Shown: positions 48,587 to 60,879 of the stretch, piece after piece
How positions within the stretch are numbered: the stretch's first letter is position 1
Layout of the letters: each line of letters opens with the position of its first letter
Assembly (NCBI RefSeq): GCF_028554725.1
Contig: NC_071669.1
Coordinates: forward strand, 49,927,501 to 49,991,500
Origin: Zeugodacus cucurbitae
Lineage: Eukaryota; Arthropoda; Insecta; Diptera; Tephritidae
Reading direction: 5' to 3'
DNA: 64,000 bases
Translations under genes and position numbers: made by a program
Notes under the pieces: generated by a model
Seen by the model: the letters and a program-made list of their open reading frames with translations, nothing else
Database searches by the model: none
Told to the model about the DNA's origin: nothing

Positions 48587-49980
48587 ATTATTCGCACACA
48601 ACTTAAAATAAAATTAAACAAAAACAACTGAAAATTTTTATTATAATTTTAAAGTAACGGAATACATAACAACACCAACAACAAACAAGTAGAAGAAGAA
48701 GAAGAGGACCAACAACAACAACGACAACAACGACAACACCTTCGGTCTTCAAGCCGCTTATTAGCCTAGTAGTATGCTACCAAGACGGTCCCGTAACCAC
48801 CGCAACGTAGCAGTTCATGTATTTTTAATTAATTAAATGAACAACAAATAAATTATCTAAACTAAACTATGTCCTATTTAATTTACAATTAATTTTTGTT
48901 ACCACGCAAATTTTTTGTTAAAAGAGAATTAAAAAAAATCACAAAAAAAACATTAAAAATATTTATAGAATATAATTGAAATTTTTCTAAAAATAAATGT
49001 AAGCTATCCCTATTAATACGAGCGAAAGCGCGAGAGAGAGAGTGCGCACGCACAACAACAACAAAAGCGGAAACAGAATTCAAAGCGTTTCTTTTCGAAA
49101 ATTCTCAAACACACCAACACATATATACTCGTATATGTAGTAGTTGTTGCTTTAGCGATTTTTAGGTTATAATTATTATGGCACACAAATTAAAAAAAAG
49201 AAAATTTATTAATTAATTAATGCTAAAACCAAAAACTCAACTAACGAATACTGCGTTTATTTTTCTAGTACGAAAAACATTTTGTAAAATGTATAGAAAA
49301 ATAAAATACGAACGAAATTTAAGTGCACAAAAAAAACAAACGAAAAATACAACAAATTTCGGCGTAAATTCGTTTTCTATTTTGATATGGCAACACTACA
49401 AAGTCAAACTGGCACACATACACACACATGATGTATGTGTGTGTAGTACAAAGCCAAAGCGGTCAAACGTAAGTCGCTTAAAGCTTCTAATTTGCAAAAA
49501 CAACAAAAACAAGTTCGACTTTGCAACTCGTTATTTGTTCCGTAATGAATTAGAATTTATTCACGCGCTTTGCTTACATACATACATACAACAATAATAT
49601 CGATTTTCATCGCCTAAATGCACTAATGTACTATTTTGTTTAATAAAAATCGATTGTTATTAAATTAAAAGCAATTATATATTTATATTTACATAATTGC
49701 ATTAATTAATTGCATACATACATACATACATATATACGTATATAGTTAGCGCAGTACTACAAAGAATAACGTCATTTTGTTCATGATTTTATTATATACT
49801 AATAATGATTATTGTATTTATATCGAAATGCTTTAGTAATACAGTACCATTACATACATACTACATACACACACAAACACATATATAAACCATTACTTAT
49901 ATAATTAAATGAAATGATGAAATAAATACATAAATTAAATTAATAAACTAAAAAAAAACAATTACTAAATGTGTCACGGC
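48587..49980 (+). other. Prm 3' untranslated and flanking region
   Basis: AATAAA occurs at 48607-48612 and 48847-48852, so short and longer 3' ends are possible. CAACAA and GAAGAA runs and CATA repeats fill the rest. The 125-codon frame at 49220-49597 lacks domain or composition support. Confidence 0.45.
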
Positions 49981-51352
49981 CTTTTTCATGCTCATCGAAA
50001 AAAATTGCTTGGTATCATGCTTAAAATTGTTTGGCAAGCGAAAATTTTGGTTGCTCGAATTTCATATGGTATATGAATAAGACTAAATAATTAATAATGT
50101 CATTGAGCGTGAAATCGTTATACTTTCGTTCCATATATTAAGTTAATTGGAGTTCCTTTAAGTGATTTCGAAAATACAGGGTTATATTTTGGTAACTTTC
50201 GAATTTAACAATCATAGTCTGGTATTGGAAAAATGAGCCTTAACTCTTACAAGTTTTATATATGTAGCTAAAATCCAAGCATTATGGATTTCCATTCAAG
50301 AATATAGATCCTGAATGATTATCTAAGGAAGTAATAATTTTGTACAACAGTTACATTGTTGCATTTTGTCACATTTTCCAGCTACTCATTTGACTTCCGT
50401 CACTCGTCGCCCGCGCTTAGGTGTATGTGTATGTGTAAAAGAGTATCTTCGAAATTGAGGAAATCATTTGTGGTCGGATTTCTAAAAGTCTCTCTTTCAT
50501 TATGTGCCATTAAACTTTTGTGGTCAATTCTGCTAATAATTTCAAACTGATATTATCGCTGTTGACACCGAATGCCTCGACTGAAAGTGGAAAGCCTATA
50601 CGCTAAATTAATTTTGATAACGAACCAAATCTCTTAAAAATAATCAAAACATTTTCATGCCTCAATATGATTTTGTAGGAATTATCTAATAGACAATAAT
50701 TTTGATTTACAAGTAACTTCCATGAATAAAGCGTTCAAAAAAGGCTACTAGAACAATATTACGATAATCTATACAGGTCCATTAGCGACCTATGAGTTCG
50801 ATTAACGAAATATTGATGACTCTTTCTGGTAAACTATCTATTTTATTAGAACACATATATTGCCCTATTGATTGAACCAAATTTACGGGCAACAATGTTT
50901 CCAATTAGAGATGCGTTACCATAACAACATTCCCATAACCATAACCAGAATTATAAATTGAATTTGGATTTTCCCTGTAACCATAAACATTTTTGGATAT
51001 GAAACCAATAATCGACTATTGTTACGGTTTTGACTATAGTTATGAATATAATAGCACCTTTAATTCAACCTTAAATATTTTGATTTATCTTTCAGTTTGA
51101 TGTATCAAAATTCTAATAGAGAGAGGCATAGATTTAAAAAGATCGTTTTATATTTTCGACTTTTTTAAAATATAAAATATTTGAATATAATCAACTTGCG
51201 CACAGTCTTACAGAAGAAATCTATTAATAGAACTCCAAGTCCCCAAACACATTGCAAACTATTTCTGTACTAGTTTGATGGTTTTATATTCCAAAAACAT
51301 TAATATCTTCTCATCTATAATGATACTTATATATACTTTATCTAAGTCTACT
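49981..51352. other. intergenic, no gene seen
   Basis: AT-rich spacer between Prm and the LINE. CCATAACC-type runs at 50928-51050 are simple sequence. Confidence 0.4.
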
Positions 51353-52413
51353 TTATCTTAGTCCCCGCAAAACTAATACGGCTGTGTAAGTTGACGTTGA
51401 GCAACACCAAAAGCTCCGTCAGGATCGGGAAGGACCTCTCCGAGCCGTTCGATACCAAACGAGGTTTCAGACAAGGTGACTCACTATCGTGCGACTTCTT
51501 TAACTTGATGCTGGAGAAAATTATAAGAGCTGCAGAGCTAAATAGAGAAGGTACAATCTTCTACAAGAGTGTACAGCTACTGGCGTACGCCGATGATATC
51601 GATATCATTGGAAACAACACCCGCGCCGTTAGCTCTGCTTTTTCCCGCCTGGATAAGGAAGCGAAGCGAATGGGTCTGGTGGTGAACGAGGACAAGACGA
51701 AATATCTCCTGTCATCAAACAAACAGTCAGCGCATTCGCGTCTTGGCTCCCACGTCACTGTTGACAGTCATAACTTTGAAGTTGTAGATAATTTCGTATA
51801 CCTAGGAACCAACATTAACACCGATAATAATGTCAGCCTTGAAATCCAACGCAGAATCACTCTTGCCAACAGGTGCTACTATGGACTGAGTAGGCAATTG
51901 AAAAGTAAAGTCCTCTCTCGACGAACAAAAACTAAACTCTACAAGTCCCTCATCATTCCCGTCCTACTTTATGGTGCAGAAGCGTGGACGGTGTCAACAT
52001 CCGATGAGACGGCACTAGAAGTTTTCGAGAGAAAGGTTTTGCGGAAGATTTACGGTCCCTTAAACATTGGCAACGGCGAATACCGCAGAAGATGGAATGA
52101 TGAGCTGTATGTGTTGTTCGACGACATAGACATAGTCCAGCGAATAAAAAGACAGCGGCTACGCTGGCTGGGTCATGTTGTTCGAATGGATGAAAGTGCC
52201 CCAGCTCTGAAAGTTTTCGATGCAGTACCCGCTGGTGGAAGCCGAGGAAGAGGGAGACCTCCACTCCGGTGGAAGGACCAGGTGGAGAAGGACCTGTCTT
52301 CACTTGGTATTACCAATTGGCGCCAAACCGCCAAAAGGAGAGATGCGTGGCGCACTGTTGTGGACTCGGCTATAACCGCGTAAGCGGTTTCTACGCCAGT
52401 TAAGAAGAAGAAG
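51353..52413 (+). mobile_element. 5'-truncated LINE with open reverse-transcriptase frame, copy 1
   Basis: Uninterrupted coding sequence from about 51365 to the stop at 52381-52383. It holds the C-terminal part of a non-LTR reverse transcriptase: GFRQGD, then the catalytic LAYADDIDIIG near residues 69-79 of the 330-codon frame from 51391, VVNEDKTKYLL, and the thumb and C-terminal region with LYGAEAW and RIKRQRLRWLGHVVRMD. The 5' half, with endonuclease and the first catalytic motif, is absent. The 3' end is a GAA repeat. AAGTCTACT occurs on both sides (51344-51352 and 52414-52422) and may be the target-site duplication. Clade not determined. Confidence 0.8.
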
Positions 52414-52422
52414 AAGTCTACT

Positions 52423-53263
52423 AAACGCTCTTCCCACTTTGGTCACCAGCGAAAGACATATGGTTGTTCGACCAACAAATATAGATTCACACTATCATCT
52501 GTTTATCTAAAATAGTTCCATAATAGTACCATGTAGTTTTTGTTTAACCCTCTCCTTATTATTTTTATTCTTCATGCCGATATCGACATAAAGAGTACTA
52601 CAGTAAAGTAAGATAACCAGAACTAAAAAAGAGCAAGATAGCCATTGTTGGCAAACGATTCTTTATTCGTTCTAAATTTCTAATTTGGTTTAAAAGATCC
52701 TTCTCAACTTCTCTATTTGACTTTCTGGAACCATATTGATAATTTTTAATATTTCGTCATATTCAATAATTCGCATTGGCTTTGGCTTAAAAGCTCCCAA
52801 ATATGGGCTTCGAATAGATCTAAATGTTTTAGTTTCTTCTTAATAGAGTAATTTAATATTTTCAGACCTTTGCCATAACCAGCCAATATAACTATCAAAC
52901 GAAGTTTCTCGGATTGATCTCCACGGTCTCTTACATATAACCTATCAAACGATGTTTATGGAAAATATATCCACGATAAGAGACCCACGATAAAAGATCC
53001 ACCTACAAAAAATATAAAACCCAAAGTTGAACATGGTAAAAGAAAGAGACGTAAAAACTCCCCACCAACCCATATAGACACTGGAGGAACTGCGAACTCA
53101 ATCTAAATTTTTAAGAACTGCGTACTGAATTAATTGCAAAAAATTTTAAAAATAAAAGTCAATAAGTTTTTCACTTAAAAAATAATAGCTTTATTGCCAA
53201 GCTGGGTTTAGTATTAAGGCTTCAGTCACAAAAAGTTAAGCTCTCGCTTTATACGTGGCCATC
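52423..53263. other. intergenic between the LINE and Cp16
   Basis: No gene seen; AT-rich sequence leading into the 3' flank of Cp16. Confidence 0.4.
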
Positions 53264-53830
53264 TTAGATTGCCGCAACACCAATCGAACTTTCACCGACA
53301 TATTTGATTTTGCCATAAGAGTCTTTCAAGAAAGCTGTAAGAAAAGTGAAAGTAATTTGTTAGTGAAAATTACAAAATGAGAGTAATTTATAAAGTATCG
53401 AGTTTCTGTATGAGAATGGAGTTAAATCGACCCCTAACGCAACTCGCACAAAATTCACATATTTTAACTTACCGGGATCGATTTTTCCAACAAAACTGCG
53501 TGGTGGCAGCGCAGCGGAGTACAGCGAGGTCAATGGTCCGTATTTCTTCACCAACAATGGATAACCGATTTCATAACCGTACAAGTTGAGCAGATCCCAT
53601 TTGAGTGCGTTGATTTTGGCAGCGGTCGCCTTGGCGCCGGCGGCATTCGTCAGAGCGGCCGCTTGAGCTTCAACATTGGCGGGTAATGTAATAACCTGGG
53701 CCGCCGATGAACCGCCGCCGCCACCATATGATGAGGATGGTGCTGGAGCAGCACCACCATAGTGCGAGGCCCACGCGGACGTGCACAAGCACACAGCCAT
53801 GGCCACGAAGCAAACCGTGAAGCGGAACAT
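53264..53830 (-). CDS. Cp16: chorion protein s16
   Basis: Two coding exons on the minus strand: 53473-53830 and 53264-53334; GT-AG intron of 138 bp; 429 nt, 142 residues. The ATG at 53828-53830 is chosen because MFRFTVCFVAMAVCLCTSAWA is a signal peptide; the longer frame upstream only adds leader sequence. The core EAQAAALTNAAGAKATAAKI, then LYGYEIGYPLLVKKYGPL and ALPPRSFVGKIDP, matches the Drosophila s16 eggshell protein, and the spliced end GESSIGVAAI fits its LGVVAI end. Made by follicle cells late in oogenesis and built into the endochorion. The intron lies near the C-terminus, not after the fifth codon as in Cp19 and Cp15. Its 3' end faces Prm. Confidence 0.85.
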
Positions 53831-53944
53831 TTTTGTACTATTTATTTTCGAGTGATTTCGCGTTGTTCGGAACAATGTCTTCTAACGCGTGGTTTTTGCG
53901 CTGCAAATGGTAAACTAATGCGGCGTCATTGACACTGTTTTGCT

Positions 53945-53994
53945 TTTATAGCGAGTACTTGAAAATTCAGCGAGATGCGTGCCACCTTACGTGA
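53945..53994 (-). promoter_or_regulatory. Cp16 promoter: TATA and chorion TCACGT box
   Basis: TATAAA (complement of 53945-53950) and TCACGT (complement of 53989-53994). TCACGT is the hexamer conserved upstream of dipteran and moth chorion genes. Confidence 0.7.
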
Positions 53995-53999
53995 CTAAA

Positions 54000-56056
54000 T
54001 CTAGAAATTCGAGCGTCAGCCACACCAGCTGGCTTGGCCAGTTAAAGGCCCCATAGATTATAGTCCGAATAGTTCAGCGCTAACAAATTTGCGAATAGTG
54101 CTGCGCAGTATTGTCTTCAGCAGCGCTCTGCAAGCCGTGTTAGCTGAACGCCGATAATTTTCAACTTCGACTAACTGTGTCGCGTTGATATTGATTACTC
54201 ACAAAAAAATTGCAGAATAACTTACTTATGTTTATGTTCTTTGGCTTTTCGATTTGTAATGAGGGTGTTCTAGTAAGATGATACTCCCTGTGTGTTACCG
54301 CGCATAATAGTCTAGTTCTCGTAATTCATGAAGAAAGAACACAGAACGGTTTAAGCTTATGTCGTTAATATAGTTATGGATATTATTTATAATGGAATTT
54401 ACATATGTTTCATAACCTTTAGAAGTTCAATATTATTCCCTAACCAAAGAATTTTTAATAATTAGCCTCACTCAGGCTGGTATTAAGATGAAAGTATATC
54501 GATAAAATTTTAATAAATACAAATTTATTATCTTATGTCTATTGTTTCTGTCCAGAGCTCTTAAATAAGCTCCACGACCTGTTTTAAACTAATTTCCGAC
54601 AGAACTTAAGTTTACAATATACAGTCGTAAAATACTCAGACCACTAGCTCCAACACAACTTGAAAAGAATCGCCAATGCATTTTGGTACTTATCAATTTT
54701 TTAAGCGACAGTTCTTTGAATGGAATTAATAAACTCTAAGAATGAGTGTAAAGGTGGAAAAGGCCTTAACAGGAAACCTCTTAAAGACCCACTACAGTGG
54801 AACCAACATTAACACCAATTTTCAATTCACAAACATTTGGCGCTTCTGGGACAGATACCATTTTTTTAATATGTTGGAACCATAATTAAGGGTTAATAAT
54901 AACACTCCATTAAAGTGAGGCCTATTAATAGGTTTCAAAACCCCATGAGACCTTTAGCCTCGGTATGTTAAATGCATGTATTCAAAACGTTAACGCACTA
55001 ACTTAAGTAGTAAAACTAACTTCTAGCAAAAAAGCTGTTTCAAACAATTCTCATACCGAAAGCAGTATTCTTCCTATCAATCGTGAAACAAAAGTGATCA
55101 ATATTTACGGGTTTATAGAGTACAACTTAAATTCAACTTCTTTAACTAAGATATGTTCAACTTTTAAGTACTTTTATGCAAATTTGGTAATACTTTCTCA
55201 TAAGCTTTCTACAAGCTTAGTATGAAGTTCAAAACTTGAAGAGAAATCAAACTTCTGTTGACTTCCAAGTAAAGTCGACTAAGTGTCGCGTAGAGATTAG
55301 CTCTTATCATTTATATTAAAACTTCCCATAAGTAAACTTCCTGTAATGTTTCTAGTTCGCACATAAAGAAAATAACCCAGAATTACGAAGAAAACTGCGG
55401 TTTAGATAATATATAATATGTATTTTACTTCAGGCCTTTGTTATTATTTACTTATAATGAGAATCGGACGGCTGTCTGATTTTTGTCGCCGGCTAGACTC
55501 CAATAGGACGCCAACATATGAAGTCTATATCTTCTTCTATCAAAAAACATGCTTAAATATACATTCTACAAGATCTAGAAACGTATTAAGATATTTTGAA
55601 ATCCAACTTATATGAATCATTTGAGAGTTTCAAAATGTATTCTTACAAGACTATCATCTAATAGCTAGAGACTAGCCACTATTCAAAAAGTCAAATATAA
55701 AACATTTCATATAGAGTATGTGCTGAAGATGATATGTCCAAGTCTTTGGATCATGAACCGTTCATATGTTCTATTTGGAAAGTTCGGTGAAATAAGAAAT
55801 ATTAAAAAAACTGAAAACCAAATCTGACTCTTCATCATCGACCCCACACTATTACACCAATAAAACCATTTAGATTCAACTTATAAACAAATTATTTATT
55901 CACCAAAAACAAGCATATCAAAACATTTACCAAACAATTATTTACACAAAACGCTCTCAAATAAAAATTTTGAATTTGGAATTTGGAATTTTTTAACTGG
56001 TCACATGCACACTTATTAGCACTACTAACTAAATTTATCGCCCTTATGAGTTAAGT
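54000..56056. other. intergenic between Cp16 and Cp19
   Basis: About 2 kb, no gene seen. The frame at 55418-55615 has no support. Confidence 0.45.
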
Positions 56057-56996
56057 TTAATAGCTGGAACCACCATAGGAGCTGCCAGAGCTACCATAGC
56101 CAGATGAACCATAACCGGCATTCTCAGGCACGTACAAATTGGCAACGGGGCCAGAGGCAGCAACTGGCAGGGTTACGGTGCTGTATTGGATGGGAGTTTG
56201 GTAAGTTTTGTAGCTGGTCTTGCCAGGATTCAGCTGGGTAACTGTAGCTGGGAGGACGGTATAACGGGGAGCACTAGAAGCGCTGCCACCATATCCAGAA
56301 GACGAACCACCATAACCAGCAGCTGGCGCGGGGGCGGCATAACTAGCTGGAGCAGCATAGCTGGCCACTGGAGCTGGAGCGGAGTAACTAGCAACTGGAG
56401 CGGGTGCGGCATAACTAGCCACTGGAGCTGGAGCAGCATAACTAGCAACTGGAGCTGGAGCGGCATAACTGACAGCTGGCGCTTCATTCACATAAAGAGC
56501 GGGACCAGCAGAGCCACCATAAGCACCTGAAGATGCAGCAGGAGCTGGAGCAGCACTGTAGCTCGATGAAATGACTGGACCGGCAGTGGGTGCTGAGGCG
56601 GAGACAACATATTTAGCATGGGAATACGAAGCGGAACCGCTACCATGGGCGGAAGGTCCTGGCGCATTCAAATATCTCTCAATCGCATCGATGTTCACCA
56701 AATTGGAGAGACCAGCCAAGCTGACTTGCTGCACCGAACCAGCACCGGCGCCGCCACCACCATAACCACCACTGGGCGCTGGAGCAGCACCATAGGATGG
56801 TGCCGATTGTGCATACGGATGTGCGACAGCAACGGAGGCGAAAAGCGCCAATGAAAGACACTACAAAAAACAAAGCGCTCATTAGTTTTGAATACGGAAA
56901 TGTCTAGCAAGTGTAACGGAAGTACTTAGGGTGTTATGCCCCGGTGGCCGCGTACAGCCAGAGTACCACTAAAAAACTTACCATGAACTGTTTCAT
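56057..56996 (-). CDS. Cp19: chorion protein s19
   Basis: Exon 1 56982-56996 (MKQFM), donor GTAAGT, 121-bp intron, exon 2 56057-56860 starting CLSLALFASVAVAHPYA; 272 residues. The first exon is only 15 bp. After the signal peptide come G/Y/A/P-rich regions, a block of about eight YAAPAPVAS-type repeats in the middle, and the conserved C-terminal domain PRYTVLPATVTQLNPGKTSY to NLYVPENAGYG. That domain lines up with Drosophila s19 (PRWTVQP, LLYPG, PEYS, KLFVPEN). At 272 residues it is clearly longer than the Drosophila protein (about 170-180) because of the alanine/proline repeats. Structural eggshell protein; tyrosines probably take part in cross-linking. Confidence 0.88.
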
Positions 56997-57096
56997 ATTG
57001 GTGTGCATTGTGGATTGATGGTTCGCTCTTGGTGCCAGTTCTTTTGCTTCTTCCACAATTGGTACTAATAACTAAAACAAACGCGGCACACTTCTT

Positions 57097-57134
57097 TTTA
57101 TAAGCAAACAAAAATCGAAAAGCGCAAAACGTGA
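57097..57134 (-). promoter_or_regulatory. Cp19 promoter: TATA and TCACGT box
   Basis: TATAAA (complement of 57097-57102) with TCACGT (complement of 57129-57134) 27 bp further upstream. A TTAGTT start-like site lies near 57070-57075. Confidence 0.7.
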
Positions 57135-57139
57135 TTTCA

Positions 57140-60100
57140 AATCGTAAATACCCATAAACAAATATTTTGCGGGGCAACCAGTGAGCATTCGAAGCGTACG
57201 CTTACCGTTATAAATAACAAAAACAAAACAATATTGAGACTACAACGATTGTCTAAAAAAAATTTCACAGCCCACAGTGCTATTCTTGAGCTCAGCTTAA
57301 GTTTTCTCCAGCTGCACAATCACGAAATGACCTAATTCTTGGTGGTAGTGCAGCATCTCCATTATAGTAACGGGGGACGTGAGGGCTTAGGTTGATCATA
57401 CAGCTTGTCTGAGTTTCGAGTAGTGCTTGGTACCACAAACTACGCCAATTTGAAACTCTGTGATGGCATGAAGCCAAGATAAACCCACCATTCGTTTGCG
57501 GCGACTATCGAAGAGTACAAAGTTTAATAAACCCATACCACTTACGGTTTTTGTAAATATGTATGTACCAAAGAGATTAAGAGCATCATGACTTAAAAGT
57601 GGTACACTTGCTTTAAATTCACGCTTTCTTATCACCTGATAAATGGTTGCACTTTGAACTCTGCAATTCTTGGTTGGAACGAAACGGTAATTATAACGAT
57701 GACTACTTGCGTGATTACAAACGGGTCTTCAATTAAACAGATCTTTATATGTAAATACTATTAATATGTATGTCTGTGGATCAATGCTGTTACTCATTTG
57801 CGACGAGTCAATTCAAGACTTTTGAAGCTCGTTGAAATTGTTATTGTGCGAAATAAGAGAAATTTAGTGTTTCAAATTACGAATTCGTTGTAACGATACA
57901 TCGCAAATTTTCTAATTAACTTTCTCTACTTTCACGATATACTTTATAATAATTTATTTGCAAATTTATTTCTTAAAATACACTGAAGACACCATGTAAG
58001 AAGGTTATGCTAAAGCTTCAATATTAGACAAAGATAAGATATATTATAGTCAAATCGAGATCAACATTAGGTAGTTTTTAAATCTACGCACATTCTATAG
58101 ATTCTAAATTTCAGATATTTTAGAACTTCATCATCAAGTATCCAGATGACTTTCTGAAATGTTCCCTAAATAATGATTCACACGTATAGCACCGAACTTT
58201 TCCCTAAACCATTGTAGAGGAGATCGAACTCTCATCTATTAATGTTAAAGAAAGTATACATAAATTTTACCGATTATTTGGGATCAGTAGAAATTACCGA
58301 CTTGAACTTGGACTTCCATTATGTTAATGAATTAGTAAAATCAGTCTTTCTTCCAAAAATGACCTGGAAATTAAAATCAATTAATGAAAACGTTTGTTAA
58401 ATCTCACAACTGTCTTATCGTGAACATCTTTGAAAATGTAGATTTTTCTTGGAATGTAAGATTAAATAATTCGTACACATTAAAATTTCAACTTCAAACT
58501 ATGTGACTTACTATTGGTTTCCTCTTGGAAAACCCAAGTGAAAATGAAAGGTGAAATTGTTTCCAAAGACTATACGATTACAAGTATTCGAAGGTGATAT
58601 AAAGCTGCGAAATGAACACGATAAACATCCAAGTGTACTTCTGATATGAAATATGATTCTCATAAAAATATATCATCCAATCAGAAGCGACTTACAACAT
58701 ATATTTATGTTCTAGATAAAACATATTATAACAATTTAATAATAAAAGAAATTGTTAATATTTATCAAACTAAGCATGCCCGGAGATATGAATACGGGTT
58801 AGTTTCTCTCATAGATCCCATTAATTCCTAACTGAAAGAAACTTGAAAAAATCGCTCATTATTATGTAATATATATATTTATCTGAGAAAGCGTACTCGA
58901 TTGGTATTAATTATTTAAATATTGAATGGTAAGATATGAGGGTATGATAATCGCTGTATATTAGAACCAAAAGGTCTGAGTTTAATTTAATGGAGAGGGA
59001 TCAACAATAATGTAGATATAAAATCTGTTCGTAGTAAATAGATAGTTTTTTGGAAACAGAATTTTATATTCGAAACTTTTATTATTTATGGTTTCAAATT
59101 ATAAGAACACAATTTCTCTATTGTTTTTCTCTAAATGAACTGCTTTCTATTGGTGGCCTACTATCAAGTAAGCTTTAACCAAAATACTTCCCTTGAAAGT
59201 TCTGATATTTATCGCATATATTTCGACCAAAAAGAAATAACTATTGCGATTCTGCACTAACAATATAAAGGGTAAATAGAATTCTCGAGCTCGAAATAAT
59301 TTCACTTTAACTGAAGTCTATACCATTTTCAAAAAATCCATTTTTTTATTTTTTGCTTATTCGATAGATTATACTTTCAAGAATATCCTGAAAGCGGTAA
59401 GGTCGTAACTTGAATAGTTTTTGAATGGCAATGTTCTAAAGAGCGACCGCTCGCTGGTATAAGCAGCTATAGTCGAAACTTAAAACGCGTTTTTCTCGAA
59501 ACGACATTTTCTCAAAATGTCTGACATCATAACTCAACGATATATTGACCGATCTACTTCAAATTTAAACTGAGTATTCTTGAATATGTTTACTATACAA
59601 TATCCTACGAAAAAAAAAAAACATTTTTTACTTAAAAAAACGAAATTTTTTTCCGAACAACGCCATTTTGTCAATTTTTAATATTTTCCAAAAATCGTAG
59701 GTCGTTGTATAGGAAATATATTTAACTTTAATATCTTATCAGCAGTATTTTTCAATATTTTTGTAAAAAAAATGTGGTTGATGCACCGGGATAAAATAAA
59801 TGTGGGACTGAACCATCAATCATCATGAACGACCAGTGAGCGCCCAGATTTCTCAAAAATTACGAAAAGTTTGTGTTAAAGGAGTAAATGTATTGTCGTA
59901 ACTATTATATTTACGATTTACATGAACCTTCATCCTATCGTAGAATCGATAATTTGTTGAGAAATGTCGAAGTTCAAAAGAATTTTTTACCCTTAATATT
60001 AAGTAATTACTATGGTTCAATCCAGACATAGTAAATCAATTGCACATTGCTATATAAGTACTACTATAACTTATGTTCATACATAAAGGTTTCAAAATAA

Positions 60101-60193
60101 AACAAAATTCTTGAATTAAGGAATTTGCACTTGGAGCGTGTATTTAACGGTAATTTTTCTTCCTTGCATTTAACATTACTGTAGCCAATTGAA
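57140..60193. other. intergenic between Cp19 and Cp15
   Basis: About 3 kb without a supported gene. The region around 59460-59990 has repeated Cs and Gs in CGAAA/TTTCG contexts and may be an old mobile element, but no class can be given. Confidence 0.45.
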
Positions 60194-60739
60194 TTAATAA
60201 CTGGCCGCTTGGCTACCGTAACCGCCATGGCTGTGGCCACCATAGCCACCAGCAGCGGGCACTGCTGGTTCGGGTCCCACAATATTGGGCACTTCATAGG
60301 AGGGCACAATCAAGAGTTTGTAGGAACCAGCATTCAGTGGCACATTGGCAGAAGCCGCAGCAGCAATGGCACTCGGCTGCGATGAGATGCCAACCAACGA
60401 CGATGGCGTACCAGATCCTGAGATGGAGTGCGCATCGACGGGGGTTAGCACGGGACCTGCTGGACGGGCTGGCGATATATTCCAAACCGATGGTGGGGGA
60501 ATGTTATACAACACTGAGGGTGCTTGCGAGACAATTACATCGCCGCTGTAAGATGGAACGGGCGCTGGAGCTGATGCGCCATAACCGCCATGGCTGCTGC
60601 TATAAGGAAGCGCATGCGCAAGTGCGAGCACCGAGACGAAAGCACACTGGAGAAAGTAAAGTAAGAGTAAAGAAATACATTAGCTTTATTGCTGGAAAAT
60701 TCGAAATCTCACAAGAGTACTTACGATGAAACGTTGCAT
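60194..60739 (-). CDS. Cp15: chorion protein s15
   Basis: Exon 1 60725-60739 (MQRFI), donor GTAAGT, 78-bp intron, exon 2 60194-60646 starting CAFVSVLALAHALPYSSS; 155 residues. The exon layout is the same as in Cp19. The C-terminal part AIAAAASANVPLNAGSYKLL then VPSYEVPN and a G/Y-rich end corresponds to the Drosophila s15 region with an alanine run, NPGTYKQY and IPSYEL. The central part (PSVWNISPARPAGPVLTP) is not recognised and may be lineage-specific. Eggshell structural protein. Confidence 0.85.
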
Positions 60740-60816
60740 TTTGGCAGTTGTTGTGTCTGGTTTTTTACCACCGCAATAACATAGACTACTAGTGGGCAAT
60801 AGTATTTCAAATGCTT

Positions 60817-60879
60817 TTTATATGCCGCAGCCGAAAAGTCGCTGCCAAGCGTCCGGCCATTGGCTCTGCTGTTACGTGA
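60817..60879 (-). promoter_or_regulatory. Cp15 promoter: TATA and TCACGT box
   Basis: TATAAA (complement of 60817-60822) and TCACGT (complement of 60874-60879), 52 bp apart, more than in Cp19 (27) or Cp16 (39). Confidence 0.7.

Noticed and set aside
49220..49597. 125-codon frame downstream of Prm
   Set aside because: Asn/Lys-rich translation of AT-rich DNA with a CA repeat; no domain and no start context worth trusting.
53360..53472. unspliced C-terminus of Cp16
   Set aside because: Reading through the GTAAGT donor gives an unrelated tail; splicing to 53334 restores the chorion-type ending GVAAI.
56186..56530. plus-strand frame of S/W repeats over Cp19
   Set aside because: Antisense translation of the Cp19 alanine/proline repeats.
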